Of a DNA stretch of 64,000 nt, positions 1-7,840 are shown piece by piece. The notes beneath the pieces were generated by a model. The model did no database searches. It saw nothing but the letters and a program-made list of their open reading frames with translations, and had not been told where the DNA came from. Every line of letters begins with the position of its first letter. The stretch's first letter is position 1. The DNA is from Comamonadaceae bacterium (GTDB taxonomy: Bacteria > Pseudomonadota > Gammaproteobacteria > Burkholderiales > Burkholderiaceae_C). Location: contig JAIXSQ010000017.1 in assembly GCA_027484575.1 (NCBI GenBank), positions 62,001 to 126,000 on the forward strand, read 5' to 3'. The translations under genes were made by a program, and so were the position numbers.

Positions 1-267
1 GGCGACCGCCAGGTGGCCCCAGGCGTCGGCGTTGCCGGGCTCGGCATCCACCGCCTCCTGCAGCGGCTCGACGGCCTGCGCGGGCTGCCCGGCCTCCAGT
101 CGCGCCACCCCCAGGTTGGTCAGCGCCGAGGGCCGGCCCGGCACCAGGGCCAGCGCGCCCTCGAACTGCGCGGCCGCGGCCGCGGGCTGGCCCGCCTGCA
201 GCAGTTGCAGGCCGCGCTCGAAGAAGCTGCGGGCCTGGGCGAGGGTGGGCGAGTCGGGGGCGGTCAT
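1..267 (-). CDS. TPR-repeat protein, N-terminal fragment
   Basis: Translating the minus strand from the ATG at 267 gives 89 residues that run off the left edge of the window with no stop. The sequence shows helical repeat spacing typical of tetratricopeptide repeats: a unit around residues 10-42 (FFERGLQLLQAGQPAAA) is followed by a second (ALTNLGVARLEAGQPAQA) and the start of a third ending in DAWGHLAVA. TPR proteins act as protein-binding scaffolds; no catalytic domain is visible in this piece. It is divergent from hemE. The rest of the protein, and therefore its specific role, lies outside the window. Confidence 0.7.
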   Translation of the reverse strand, partial: MTAPDSPTLAQARSFFERGLQLLQAGQPAAAAAQFEGALALVPGRPSALTNLGVARLEAGQPAQAVEPLQEAVDAEPGNADAWGHLAVA

Positions 268-359
268 GGGGCGGGGATCATAGGGGGCGGCCGAACCACG
301 GCTCCGGCCTGCGCCGGCCGCCCCTGCGCCGGGGCGACAGGGGGCGGCCGCGGCTTTGC

Positions 360-365
360 GACAAT
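360..365 (+). promoter_or_regulatory. -10-like hexamer GACAAT just upstream of hemE
   Basis: GACAAT ends only 6 bp before the hemE ATG. If used, the transcript would start at or next to the start codon, giving a leaderless or nearly leaderless mRNA. No good -35 hexamer is seen at 16-18 bp. Confidence 0.35.
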
Positions 366-371
366 GCCGCG

Positions 372-1460
372 ATGACCTTCGCCCCGCTCGCCAACGACAC
401 CTTCCTGCGCGCCTGCCGCCGCCAAGCCACGCCGTACACGCCGATGTGGCTGATGCGCCAGGCCGGGCGCTACCTCCCCGAGTACCGGGCCACGCGGGCG
501 AAGGCGGGCAGCTTCATGGGGCTGGCGACGAACGTGGACTACGCCACCGAGGTCACGCTGCAGCCGCTGGACCGCTACGCGCTGGACGCGGCGATCCTGT
601 TCTCGGACATCCTCACCGTGCCCGATGCGATGGGCCTGGGGCTGAGCTTCGCGCTGGGCGAAGGCCCGAAGTTCGCCACGCCCGTGCGCGACGAGGCCGC
701 GGTGGCGGCGCTGGCCGTGCCCGACATGGACAAGCTGCGCTACGTCTTCGATGCGGTCACCTCGATCCGCCGCGCGCTCAACGGCCGCGTGCCGCTGATC
801 GGCTTCTCGGGCAGCCCCTGGACGCTGGCCTGCTACATGGTCGAGGGCGGCGGCTCCGACGACTACCGGCTGGTCAAGTCCATGCTGTACGGGCGGCCCG
901 ATCTGATGCACCGCATGCTGGCCATCAACGCCGATGCGGTGGCCGCGTACCTCAACGCGCAGATCGATGCCGGGGCGCAGGCCGTGATGGTGTTCGACAG
1001 CTGGGGCGGCGTGCTGGCCGACGGCATCTTCCAGCAGTTCAGCCTGGCCTACACCGCACGCGTGCTCGCGCAGCTCAAGCGGCGCGGCAGCGACGGGGCC
1101 GACGTGCCGCGCATCGTGTTCACCAAGGGCGGCGGCCCGTGGCTGCAGGAGATGAAGGCGCTGGACTGCGAGGTGCTGGGCCTGGACTGGACGGTGAACC
1201 TCGGCCAGGCGCGCGCCCTGGTGGGCGACAGCAAGGCGCTGCAGGGCAACCTCGACCCCAACGTGCTGTTCGCGCCGCCCGCGGCCATCGACACCGAGGT
1301 GCAGCGCCTGCTGGCCAGCTTCGGCACGCCGCACACCGGCGCGGGCACCGGCCCCACGCACATCTTCAACCTCGGCCACGGCATCAGCCAGCACACGCCG
1401 CCCGAGCACGTGCAGGCCCTCGTCGAGGCCGTGCGCCGGCACTCGGCGCGCCCTGCCTGA
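372..1460 (+). CDS. hemE: uroporphyrinogen decarboxylase
   Basis: Cytoplasmic heme-pathway enzyme that decarboxylates the four acetate side chains of uroporphyrinogen III to give coproporphyrinogen III. The 362-aa product has the usual family length. The signature MRQAGRYLPEYR is at residues 28-39, the catalytic aspartate region FSDILTVPDAMG is near 78-89, and the second signature GFSGSPWTLACYMVEGGGS is near 143. The ATG follows a -10-like hexamer by 6 bp and has no Shine-Dalgarno, so the mRNA may be leaderless. The next gene, priA, is 359 bp downstream on the same strand, an arrangement I recall as common in related Comamonadaceae. Confidence 0.97.
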   Translation: MTFAPLANDTFLRACRRQATPYTPMWLMRQAGRYLPEYRATRAKAGSFMGLATNVDYATEVTLQPLDRYALDAAILFSDILTVPDAMGLGLSFALGEGPKFATPVRDEAAVAALAVPDMDKLRYVFDAVTSIRRALNGRVPLIGFSGSPWTLACYMVEGGGSDDYRLVKSMLYGRPDLMHRMLAINADAVAAYLNAQIDAGAQAVMVFDSWGGVLADGIFQQFSLAYTARVLAQLKRRGSDGADVPRIVFTKGGGPWLQEMKALDCEVLGLDWTVNLGQARALVGDSKALQGNLDPNVLFAPPAAIDTEVQRLLASFGTPHTGAGTGPTHIFNLGHGISQHTPPEHVQALVEAVRRHSARPA

Positions 1461-1537
1461 GCAGGAAAAACCGGCAGCGGCCGTCATCGGGAAATTCCCT
1501 AGTGGACGCCCCGGGCAAAACGGCTCGATTCCTTGAC

Positions 1538-1734
1538 TTATGCACACGAAACGTGGTGCGGCGCAGCGGGAACGCGCGTGACCGATCAGTCACGGCCGGA
1601 TCCGCATCACGCGCCTAAGTCGTTGATTTCATTGAGGTTGGCTCGCTGCCACTTTTCCGGGCAATGTAGCCAAGCCCTTGATTTTTCTAGGGCTCGGGCG
1701 ACTCGACCGCGGGCTATCAACAAAGTTATCCACA
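1538..1734 (+). promoter_or_regulatory. two consensus DnaA boxes in the hemE-priA spacer
   Basis: TTATGCACA at 1538-1546 and TTATCCACA at 1726-1734 both match the TTATNCACA DnaA-box consensus on the same strand. A degenerate copy, CTATCAACA (1714-1722, two mismatches), starts 12 bp before the second box. The 359-bp gap 1461-1819 contains no ORF I believe in and is clearly richer in A+T than its surroundings. It also holds two tracts built on CTTGATTT / AAATCAAGG (about 1677-1687 and 1764-1774). Possible roles are DnaA control of priA or a DnaA-titration site. Confidence 0.5.
1578..1593. promoter_or_regulatory. 16-bp imperfect palindrome, candidate operator
   Basis: GTGACCGATCAGTCAC pairs GTGAC with GTCAC around a GATC centre; 14 of 16 positions are self-complementary. 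It lies between the two DnaA boxes, about 230 bp upstream of priA. The cognate regulator is unknown. Confidence 0.3.
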
Positions 1735-1819
1735 GAACAACTGGACATCGGCGTGTTTCCTTGGAAATCAAGGACTTGGCGCTGGTTTCTCTGGTTCACA
1801 TGAAGAAACCGGCCCAAGC

Positions 1820-3862
1820 ATGACGCAGGTGCCTGTCAGGTTGCAGGTGGTCGTCGCCACCCCCGCGCATGCGGACCTGGCACCCACCCTCACCTATACG
1901 GCCGATGCCGCGCTGCCGCCCGGCACGCTGGTGCGGGTGCCGCTGGGCCGGCGCGAGGTGCTGGGCGTGGTCTGGGGGCCGGCCGATGCGCCCGCCGAGC
2001 ACGAGGAAAGGCCCGTCACGGCCGTGCTCGAGGGCATCGCGCCGCTGCCCGAGGCGTGGCGCCGGCTGGTGGGCTTCACGGCGGCGTACTACCAGCGCAG
2101 CCCCGGCGAGGTCGCCCTGGCCGCCCTGCCGCCCCAGTTGCGCGAGCTGCAGCCGGTGCAGTGGCAGCGGCGGCTGAAGAAGCTGCGCGAGGCGGCGGGC
2201 CCGCTCGCGCCTGCCGAGCCGCTGGCGCTGACGCCCCAGCAGCAGGCCGCTGTCGACGCGATCGCGGCGCAGCCCGGGCCCTTCCTGCTGTGGGGCGCGA
2301 CCGGCAGCGGCAAGACCGAGGTCTACCTGCAGGCGGTGGCGCAGGCGCTGGCGGCGGACGACGCCGCGCAGGCGCTGGTGCTGGTGCCCGAGATCAACCT
2401 CACGCCGCAGCTGCTGGCGCGCTTCGAGGCCCGCTTCGGCGCGGCCCAGGTCACGGCGCTGCACAGCGGCCTGACGCCGGCGCAGCGCCTGGCCGCCTGG
2501 CTGGCCGCGCACACCGGCGCGGCGCGCATCGTGCTGGGCACGCGCATGGCGGTGCTGGCGGCCCTGCCGCGGCTGGCGCTGGTGGTCGTCGACGAGGAGC
2601 ACGACCCCAGCTACAAGCAGCAGGAGGGCGCGCGCTACTCGGCCCGCGACCTGGCCATCTACCGCGGCCGGCTCGAAGGCGCCAAGGTGGTGCTGGGCTC
2701 GGCCACGCCGTCACTGGAGAGCTGGCATGCCGCCCTGCGCGGCCGCTACACGCGGCTGGACATGCCCGAGCGCGTGGGAGGCGGCCGCCTGCCCGAGGTG
2801 CGGCTGCTGGACATGAACCAGCAGCCGCGCGGCACCGTGATCACACCGCAGCTGCTGTCGGCGATGACGCGCCGCATCGAACGCGGCGAGCAGGTGCTGG
2901 TGTTCCTGAACCGGCGCGGCTATGCGCCCGTGCTGGCCTGCACCGCCTGCGAGTGGAGGAGCGACTGCCCGCACTGCAGCGCCTACCGCGTGTTCCACAA
3001 GCTGGACCGCACGCTGCGCTGCCACCACTGCGGCTTCACCGAGCGGGTGCCGCGCGCCTGCCCCACGTGCGGCAACCTGGACATCGCGCCGCTGGGCCGC
3101 GGCACCGAGCGCATCGAGGAACAGCTGGCCGAGCTGCTGGCCGGGGTGCGGCGCCCCGACGGCGGCGCGGTGCGCATCGCCCGCATCGACGCCGACACCA
3201 CGCGGGCCAAGGGCGCGCTCGAGGGCGCGCTGGCCGGGGTGCACGCGGGCGACGTGGACGTGCTGGTGGGCACGCAGATGGTCACCAAGGGGCACGACTT
3301 CCGGCGCATCACGCTGGTGGCGGCGCTCAACGCGGACACGGCGCTGTACTCGGCCGACTTCCGGGCGCCCGAGCGGCTGTTCGCGCTGCTGCTGCAGGCC
3401 GCCGGCCGCGCCGGCCGCGACGCGGCGCAGGCCCAGGCCAGCGTGATGGCGGTGCAGACCTTCCACCCGACGCACCCGCTGTTCGAGGCGCTGGCCAGGC
3501 ACGACTACCCGGCCTTCGCCCGGCAGCAGCTGGACGAGCGCGAGGCCGCCGGCCTGCCGCCCCACGCCTACCAGGCGCTGCTGCGGGCCGACGCGCGCAC
3601 CCAGGAGGTCGCGCAGGGCTTCCTGCAGGCCGCCGCCGAGGCCGCGCGACCGCTGGATCCCCAGGGTGAGGTGACGGTCTACCCGCCGGTGCCGTTGACG
3701 GTGCAGCGGGTGGCCGGCGTCGAGCGCGCGCAGATGGTGCTGGAGAGCGCCTCGCGCCCGGCGCTGCACCGGCTGCTGTCGGCGCTGCAACCCGAGCTGC
3801 AGGCCCTGCGGGCCAAGGGGCTGATCCGCTGGGCGGTGGACGTGGATCCGCTGGCGATCTGA
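1820..3862 (+). CDS. priA: primosomal replication protein N' (PriA helicase)
   Basis: Superfamily 2 3'-5' DNA helicase that recognises stalled forks and reloads the replisome. The 680-aa protein is slightly shorter than E. coli PriA (732 aa). The N-terminal DNA-binding region comes first, then Walker A GATGSGKT at 159-166, the DEEH box at 258-261, and a zinc-binding insertion with four CxxC pairs at about residues 372-415 (CTAC, CPHC, CHHC, CPTC). Helicase motif VI is near GRAGRDAAQAQ. The gene is preceded by a spacer with two DnaA boxes, which is notable for a replication-restart gene. It converges on rsmI across a tandem-repeat tract. Confidence 0.97.
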   Translation: MTQVPVRLQVVVATPAHADLAPTLTYTADAALPPGTLVRVPLGRREVLGVVWGPADAPAEHEERPVTAVLEGIAPLPEAWRRLVGFTAAYYQRSPGEVALAALPPQLRELQPVQWQRRLKKLREAAGPLAPAEPLALTPQQQAAVDAIAAQPGPFLLWGATGSGKTEVYLQAVAQALAADDAAQALVLVPEINLTPQLLARFEARFGAAQVTALHSGLTPAQRLAAWLAAHTGAARIVLGTRMAVLAALPRLALVVVDEEHDPSYKQQEGARYSARDLAIYRGRLEGAKVVLGSATPSLESWHAALRGRYTRLDMPERVGGGRLPEVRLLDMNQQPRGTVITPQLLSAMTRRIERGEQVLVFLNRRGYAPVLACTACEWRSDCPHCSAYRVFHKLDRTLRCHHCGFTERVPRACPTCGNLDIAPLGRGTERIEEQLAELLAGVRRPDGGAVRIARIDADTTRAKGALEGALAGVHAGDVDVLVGTQMVTKGHDFRRITLVAALNADTALYSADFRAPERLFALLLQAAGRAGRDAAQAQASVMAVQTFHPTHPLFEALARHDYPAFARQQLDEREAAGLPPHAYQALLRADARTQEVAQGFLQAAAEAARPLDPQGEVTVYPPVPLTVQRVAGVERAQMVLESASRPALHRLLSALQPELQALRAKGLIRWAVDVDPLAI

Positions 3863-3885
3863 GGGCGGGCCGCCGCCCCGCCGTG

Positions 3886-3955
3886 CCCGCGCAGGCGGAC
3901 GTCCACGAGCGGGCGCTGCGGTGATGCGTGGACCCCCGCCTGCGCGGGGGTGACG
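3886..3955. repeat. inverted pair of the dispersed CCCCGCGCAGGCGGGG-type repeat
   Basis: CCCGCGCAGGCG...GTCCACG (from 3886) and CGTGGAC...CGCCTGCGCGGG (from 3927) are reverse complements and could form a long hairpin in the priA-rsmI convergent gap. The same core recurs at four other intergenic sites in the window. It may act as a bidirectional terminator. Confidence 0.65.
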
Positions 3956-4072
3956 GGAAGGGGCGGGGTGACGGGAAGGGCGGGGGTGACGGGACGGGAC
4001 GGGCGGGGGTGACGGGAAGGGGCGGGGTGACGGGAAGGGCGGGGGTGACGGGACGGGACGGGCGGGGGTGAC
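3945..4072. repeat. 59-bp direct tandem repeat, two full copies
   Basis: Copies occupy 3945-4003 and 4004-4062, with the first 10 bases of a third at 4063-4072. Each unit is itself made of about three GGGGTGACGGGA blocks that resemble the end of the adjacent dispersed repeat. The array seems to have grown from that element. It fills most of the 239-bp gap between the convergent priA and rsmI. Confidence 0.8.
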
Positions 4073-4101
4073 GCGAGAGAGCGCGGCGACGCGCCGGGCA
4101 C

Positions 4102-5007
4102 TCAGCCCTTCAACCGCAGCGCCGTCTCGTACAGCGCATTCCTCGGCGCACCGGTGATCTCGGCGGCCAGCTTCACCGCGGTCTTGACCGGCAGCTCGGC
4201 CAGCAGCAGGCGCAGCGCGCGCTCGCCGTCGTCGGCGGCGACCGCCGTCTCCTGCCCGTGCAGCACCAGCGCGAACTCGCCGCGGCTGCGCTGCGCGTCG
4301 GCGGCCAGCCAGGCCGGCAGCTGCGCGCAGGGCAGCGTGGCGACCTGCTCGAACTGCTTGGTCAGCTCGCGGCCCACCGTCACCGGGCGCGCGCCCAGCA
4401 CGGCCAGGGCCTGGGCCAGCGCGCCGATGCGGTGCGGCGCCTCCAGCAGGACCACGGCGCGCGGCTCGGCCGCCAGTTGCGCCACCGCGGTCTCGCGCTC
4501 GCCGGCCTTGGACGGCAGGAAGCCGGCGAACACGAAGCCGCCCTCGTGCACCGAGCCGGCGGCGCTGAGCACGGTGGTGACGCTGCTGGCCCCGGGCAGC
4601 GGCACCACGCGGTGGCCCGCCGCCTGCACCGCGGCCACCAGCCGCGCGCCGGGATCGCTGACCGCGGGCGTGCCGGCGTCGCTAGCATAGGCCACGCGTT
4701 CGCCGGCGGCCAGCCAGCCCAGCACCTGCTGGGCGGCCTGGGCCTCGTTGTGCTGGTGGATGGCCACGAGCCGGCCGGCCGGCAGGTCGATCCCGTAGGC
4801 GCGCAGCAGCGCCTGGGTGTGGCGGGTGTCCTCGCAGGCGATGCGGTCGGCGCGCTGCAGCAGGTGCAGCGCGCGCAGCGTGATGTCCGCCAGGTTGCCG
4901 ATGGGCGTGGCCACCAGGTACAGCGACCCCTCGGGATAATGCTGCGCCCCCGCCGCCTCGCGGGCGGCGGCCAGGGCGGCGGAGAACGAGGCGGCGCTCA
5001 GGGACAC
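4102..5007 (-). CDS. rsmI: 16S rRNA (cytidine1402-2'-O)-methyltransferase
   Basis: SAM-dependent tetrapyrrole-methylase-fold enzyme that 2'-O-methylates C1402 in the decoding centre of 16S rRNA. With the GTG at 5007 it is 301 aa. The family start motif LYLVATPIGNLADIT is about 27 residues in, followed by CEDTRHTQALLRAYGI, the SDAGTPAVSDPG loop and an LPGASSVTTVLSAAG segment. The reading frame is open further upstream to 5124, but that extension would overlap yraN and lacks family similarity. yraN diverges 4 bp away, so each promoter must lie inside the other gene or within the start region. This rsmI/yraN pairing is a widespread proteobacterial arrangement. Confidence 0.93.
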   Translation of the reverse strand: MSLSAASFSAALAAAREAAGAQHYPEGSLYLVATPIGNLADITLRALHLLQRADRIACEDTRHTQALLRAYGIDLPAGRLVAIHQHNEAQAAQQVLGWLAAGERVAYASDAGTPAVSDPGARLVAAVQAAGHRVVPLPGASSVTTVLSAAGSVHEGGFVFAGFLPSKAGERETAVAQLAAEPRAVVLLEAPHRIGALAQALAVLGARPVTVGRELTKQFEQVATLPCAQLPAWLAADAQRSRGEFALVLHGQETAVAADDGERALRLLLAELPVKTAVKLAAEITGAPRNALYETALRLKG

Positions 5008-5011
5008 GGCG

Positions 5012-5392
5012 ATGCGATCAGGCGGGGGCGTGGAAGGAACGAGCACCAAGGCGCGCGGCGATGCCGCCGAGGACCTGGCCCTGGCCCATCTGCGGGCCGC
5101 CGGGCTGGTGCTGGTGGCACGCAATTATCGGACGCCGGGCCGCGGCGGCGGCGAGATCGACCTGGTGATGCGCGAGGACGCCACGCTGGTGTTCGTCGAG
5201 GTGCGCCGCCGCGCCGGTGCCGGCCACGGGGGCGCGCTGGCCAGCGTGGGCTGGACCAAGCAGCGGCGCATCGTGTTCGCGGCGCGCCACTTCCTGCTGC
5301 GCCACGGCGGGGAGCGGCCCTGCCGCTTCGACGTGGTGGGGGTGGAAGGCGGCCGCTGCACCTGGGTGCGCGCGGCCTTCGACGCCGGCTGA
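5012..5392 (+). CDS. yraN: UPF0102 family protein YraN
   Basis: A 126-aa member of the YraN family, which has a restriction-endonuclease-like fold. Visible motifs are RGDAAEDLALAHL near residue 15, LVARNYRTPGRGGGEIDLVM (the E-x-D core) near 34-53, and VFVEVRRR near 60-67; these carry the acidic and lysine/arginine residues expected for a PD-(D/E)XK-like site. Its exact cellular role is not established. It diverges from rsmI with 4 bp between start codons. In many relatives diaA and dolP follow directly; here about 6.5 kb of catabolic and other genes intervene. Confidence 0.9.
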   Translation: MRSGGGVEGTSTKARGDAAEDLALAHLRAAGLVLVARNYRTPGRGGGEIDLVMREDATLVFVEVRRRAGAGHGGALASVGWTKQRRIVFAARHFLLRHGGERPCRFDVVGVEGGRCTWVRAAFDAG

Positions 5393-5406
5393 CGCGGGCG
5401 GGACGT

Positions 5407-5976
5407 TCAGGCCGCGGCGCTGCGCGGGAAGCGGTCGATCCAGCGCAGCAGCGCGTCGCACCAGCCGGCCAGGAACGGCTGCAGGTGCGCGTCGTGCAAG
5501 GTGCCGTCGTCGTCGATGGCGCCGGGGCGCACCTGCACGTAGGCCTCGGGCTGGCCCATCACGTGCACGTCCAGGCAGGCCAGGATGTTGCGCAGGTGCT
5601 GCTGGGCCATGCAGGTGCCCAGCGCGCCGGGCGAGGCGCCGATGACGCCCGCCGGCCGGTCCTTCCAGGCGCTGGCCACGCGCGGCCGCGAGCCCTGGTC
5701 GATCGCGTTCTTGAGCACGCCCGGCACCGAGCGGTTGTACTCGGGCGTGACGAACACGAAGGCGTCGGCCGCCGCGATGGTGCGGCGGAAGGCCGCCACC
5801 GCCTCGCCGGGCGCCAGGTCCTCGTCCTCGTCGTAGTGCGGCAGCTGCCCGATGGGCACGAGCTCGCACCGCCCCCGCGCGCCGATCAGCGCGGTGAGCG
5901 CGCGCGCCAGCCGCAGGTTGACCGATGCCTCGCGCAGGCTGCCCACGAGGAAGGCGATGCGGGGGGCCCCGGCCAT
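5407..5976 (-). CDS. NAD(P)H-dependent FMN reductase family protein
   Basis: A 189-aa flavodoxin-fold protein. The N-terminal AFLVGSLREASVNLRLA (about residues 8-24) is the FMN-phosphate loop and FVTPEYNRSVPGVLKNAIDQ (near 85-103) is the signature of the NADPH-dependent FMN/quinone/chromate reductase family. The upstream extension of the ORF is rejected because the ATG at 5976 lies 4 bp after the Bug-receptor stop codon, typical of operon spacing. It is the last gene of the leftward catabolic operon. It could supply reduced flavin or reduce a quinone intermediate; the substrate cannot be read from the sequence. Confidence 0.85.
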   Translation of the reverse strand: MAGAPRIAFLVGSLREASVNLRLARALTALIGARGRCELVPIGQLPHYDEDEDLAPGEAVAAFRRTIAAADAFVFVTPEYNRSVPGVLKNAIDQGSRPRVASAWKDRPAGVIGASPGALGTCMAQQHLRNILACLDVHVMGQPEAYVQVRPGAIDDDGTLHDAHLQPFLAGWCDALLRWIDRFPRSAAA

Positions 5977-5980
5977 GGCG

Positions 5981-6958
5981 TCAGTCGACCTTGATGTTCT
6001 TGGCCTTGGCGATGCGGCCGTAGATCTCGGCATCGCGCTTGAGCAGCGCGGACATCTCGGCGCGGCTCAGGCCCAGCGGCTCGCTGTGGATGTCGCGGAT
6101 CTTGCCGGCCACGCCGGGGTCCTTGCTGGCCTCGACGAAGGCGGCGTTCAGCCGCTCGAGCAGCGCGGGCGGGGTGGTGCCCGGCGCCCAGATGCCGTGC
6201 CACGAGGTCATGGCCAGGCCGGGAACGATCTCGGACATGGTGGGCACGTTGGGCAGGCCCGGGTGGCGCGTGGGCCCCGAGTAGGCGATGGCCTGCACGC
6301 GGCCGGCGGTGATCATCTGCATGCCGGTGGCGATGGGCTCCATCGCGGTGTCGAGCTGGCCGCCCGCCACGTCGGCCAGCGGGCTGGCGCGGTACGGGAT
6401 GTGGTTCATGTCGGTCCTGGTCTCGTCCTTGAACCACTCCATGATCAGGTGCGAGGGGCTGCCCGCGCCGTACGAGCCATGCGCGATGGCGCCGGGCTTC
6501 GCCTTCGCCGCGGCCACCAGTTCCTGCGCCGTCTTGGCCGGCATGCCCGGCTTGGCGATCAGCACCAGGCCCTGGCGCATCGTGGTGGCCACCGGCACCA
6601 GGTCCTTGGCCGGGTCGAACGGCAGCTTGGCGTAGATGTACGGGTTGATGGTGAAGCCGGTCGACAGGTTGTACAGCAGCGTGTAGCCGTCGCCCTGCGC
6701 CTTGGCCACCAGGTCGCTGGCCAGGTTGCCGGCAGCGCCGGGCTTGTTGTCGATGACCACCGGCGTGTTCAGCTTGCGCGAGACGAACTCGGCGTACATG
6801 CGCGCGAACACGTCGGGGGCGGTGCCCGGCGCGAAGCCGACCACGATCTTGATCGGCTGCTTCGGCCAGTCGGCCGGCACGGCCTGCGACTGGGCGGCCG
6901 CGGGGCCGAAGACGGCGGCCGCGAGCAGGCCGGCCAGCAGGTGGATCCTCGTACGCAT
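5981..6958 (-). CDS. Bug family tripartite tricarboxylate transporter substrate-binding protein
   Basis: A 325-aa periplasmic receptor of the TctC/Bug family. A signal peptide covers about residues 1-22 (ending AAAQ). The mature start WPKQPIKIVVGFAPGTAPDVFARM and the motif VIDNKPGAAGNLASDLVAKA are typical of the family, which binds carboxylate or aromatic-acid ligands through two water-bridged carboxylate contacts. No TctA/TctB membrane genes are adjacent, which is common for the many orphan Bug receptors in Burkholderiales. It sits 72 bp downstream of the citryl-CoA-lyase-like gene and presumably captures the substrate or a relative of it for this operon. Confidence 0.93.
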   Translation of the reverse strand: MRTRIHLLAGLLAAAVFGPAAAQSQAVPADWPKQPIKIVVGFAPGTAPDVFARMYAEFVSRKLNTPVVIDNKPGAAGNLASDLVAKAQGDGYTLLYNLSTGFTINPYIYAKLPFDPAKDLVPVATTMRQGLVLIAKPGMPAKTAQELVAAAKAKPGAIAHGSYGAGSPSHLIMEWFKDETRTDMNHIPYRASPLADVAGGQLDTAMEPIATGMQMITAGRVQAIAYSGPTRHPGLPNVPTMSEIVPGLAMTSWHGIWAPGTTPPALLERLNAAFVEASKDPGVAGKIRDIHSEPLGLSRAEMSALLKRDAEIYGRIAKAKNIKVD

Positions 6959-7030
6959 GGTGTGTCTCCTCTCGTGGGCTCTGGGCCCGTGGTGGCTGCG
7001 GACAGGCGCGGCGCGCGGCCGCGCGGGAAC

Positions 7031-7840
7031 TCAATCGGCGCGGGCCTCGAAGCCGTCGGGCACCTGGCCGTCGTACTGCAACTCGCGGGTGGCCTGGTAG
7101 GACAGGGCGAAGCCGCTGGGCACCTCGGCCTCCTCGGCCAGGTGCGCGATCAGGCCGGCCGTGCGGGCCAGGATGGGCACGCCGCGCAGCGACTGCACCG
7201 GAAAGCCCACGCCCAGCAGCACCGCCGGGATGGCGGCAGACACGTTCATGCGCAGTTCCTTGCCGGTGATGGCGGGGATGACGGCCTCGAGCGCGCGGGC
7301 GATGCGCACGTAGCGCATGTCGGCGCCGGCCTGCTCGGCCACGGCGACCAGGCGGGCGACGCGCGGGTCTTCGGCCTTGTGCAGCGGATGGCCGTAGCCG
7401 GGGATGGCGCGGCGCTGCTCCTTGAGTTCGCGGATGGCCGCCTGGGCGGCGGCCTCGAGCGGCTCGCCGGCGTCGACGCGCGCGGCCACCTGCACGAACA
7501 GCCGGCCGGCCGTCTCGGAGGCGCCCAGGATCACCGAGCCGCAGCCCAGGATGCCGGCAGCCACCGCGCCCTGCAGCGCGTCGGGCGCGGCCGCATAGGT
7601 CATGCGGCTGGCCTGCACGCTGGGCACCAGGCCGTGCTCGGCGATCGCCACCAGCGTGGCGTCGAGCACCGCGGTGGCGGCCGCGTCGGGCTTGCGGCCG
7701 GTCAGCAGCAGGAAGAAGTAGTCGCTGAACGAGACCTGGCCGATCAGGTCCTGGCACAGGTCGTGCCCGCGCACGACGATGGTGTGCTCGTCGGAGGTGC
7801 AGATCGACGTGCGGGGGACGGTGTTCTTGCCGATCTTCAT
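7031..7840 (-). CDS. citryl-CoA lyase / short citrate-synthase-family enzyme
   Basis: A 269-aa citrate-synthase-superfamily protein, far shorter than true citrate synthases (about 430 aa). RAIPGYGHPLHKAEDPR near residues 150-166 carries the catalytic histidine and aspartate region, and a glycine-rich segment (AAGILGCGSVILGASETAGR) is seen near 92-111. Proteins of this size are usually annotated citryl-CoA lyase, cleaving a citryl-CoA-like thioester to acetyl-CoA and a keto acid. Its ATG overlaps the stop of the upstream dioxygenase (ATGA), indicating translational coupling. With the adjacent CoA-transferase it could act on a CoA-activated ring-cleavage product; that substrate is inferred. Confidence 0.82.
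   Translation of the reverse strand: MKIGKNTVPRTSICTSDEHTIVVRGHDLCQDLIGQVSFSDYFFLLLTGRKPDAAATAVLDATLVAIAEHGLVPSVQASRMTYAAAPDALQGAVAAGILGCGSVILGASETAGRLFVQVAARVDAGEPLEAAAQAAIRELKEQRRAIPGYGHPLHKAEDPRVARLVAVAEQAGADMRYVRIARALEAVIPAITGKELRMNVSAAIPAVLLGVGFPVQSLRGVPILARTAGLIAHLAEEAEVPSGFALSYQATRELQYDGQVPDGFEARAD

Noticed and set aside
264..1547. A 427-codon ORF antisense to hemE
   Set aside because: Composition is typical of a GC shadow and hemE is certain; no motif was recognised.
1461..1819. Chromosomal replication origin
   Set aside because: Only two full DnaA boxes, and no dnaA, dnaN, gyrB, parAB, rpmH or mnmG nearby. It is kept as a possible regulatory or titration site instead.
3945..4072. 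Possible CRISPR array
   Set aside because: The 59-bp units are contiguous direct repeats with no unique spacers, and no cas genes are present.
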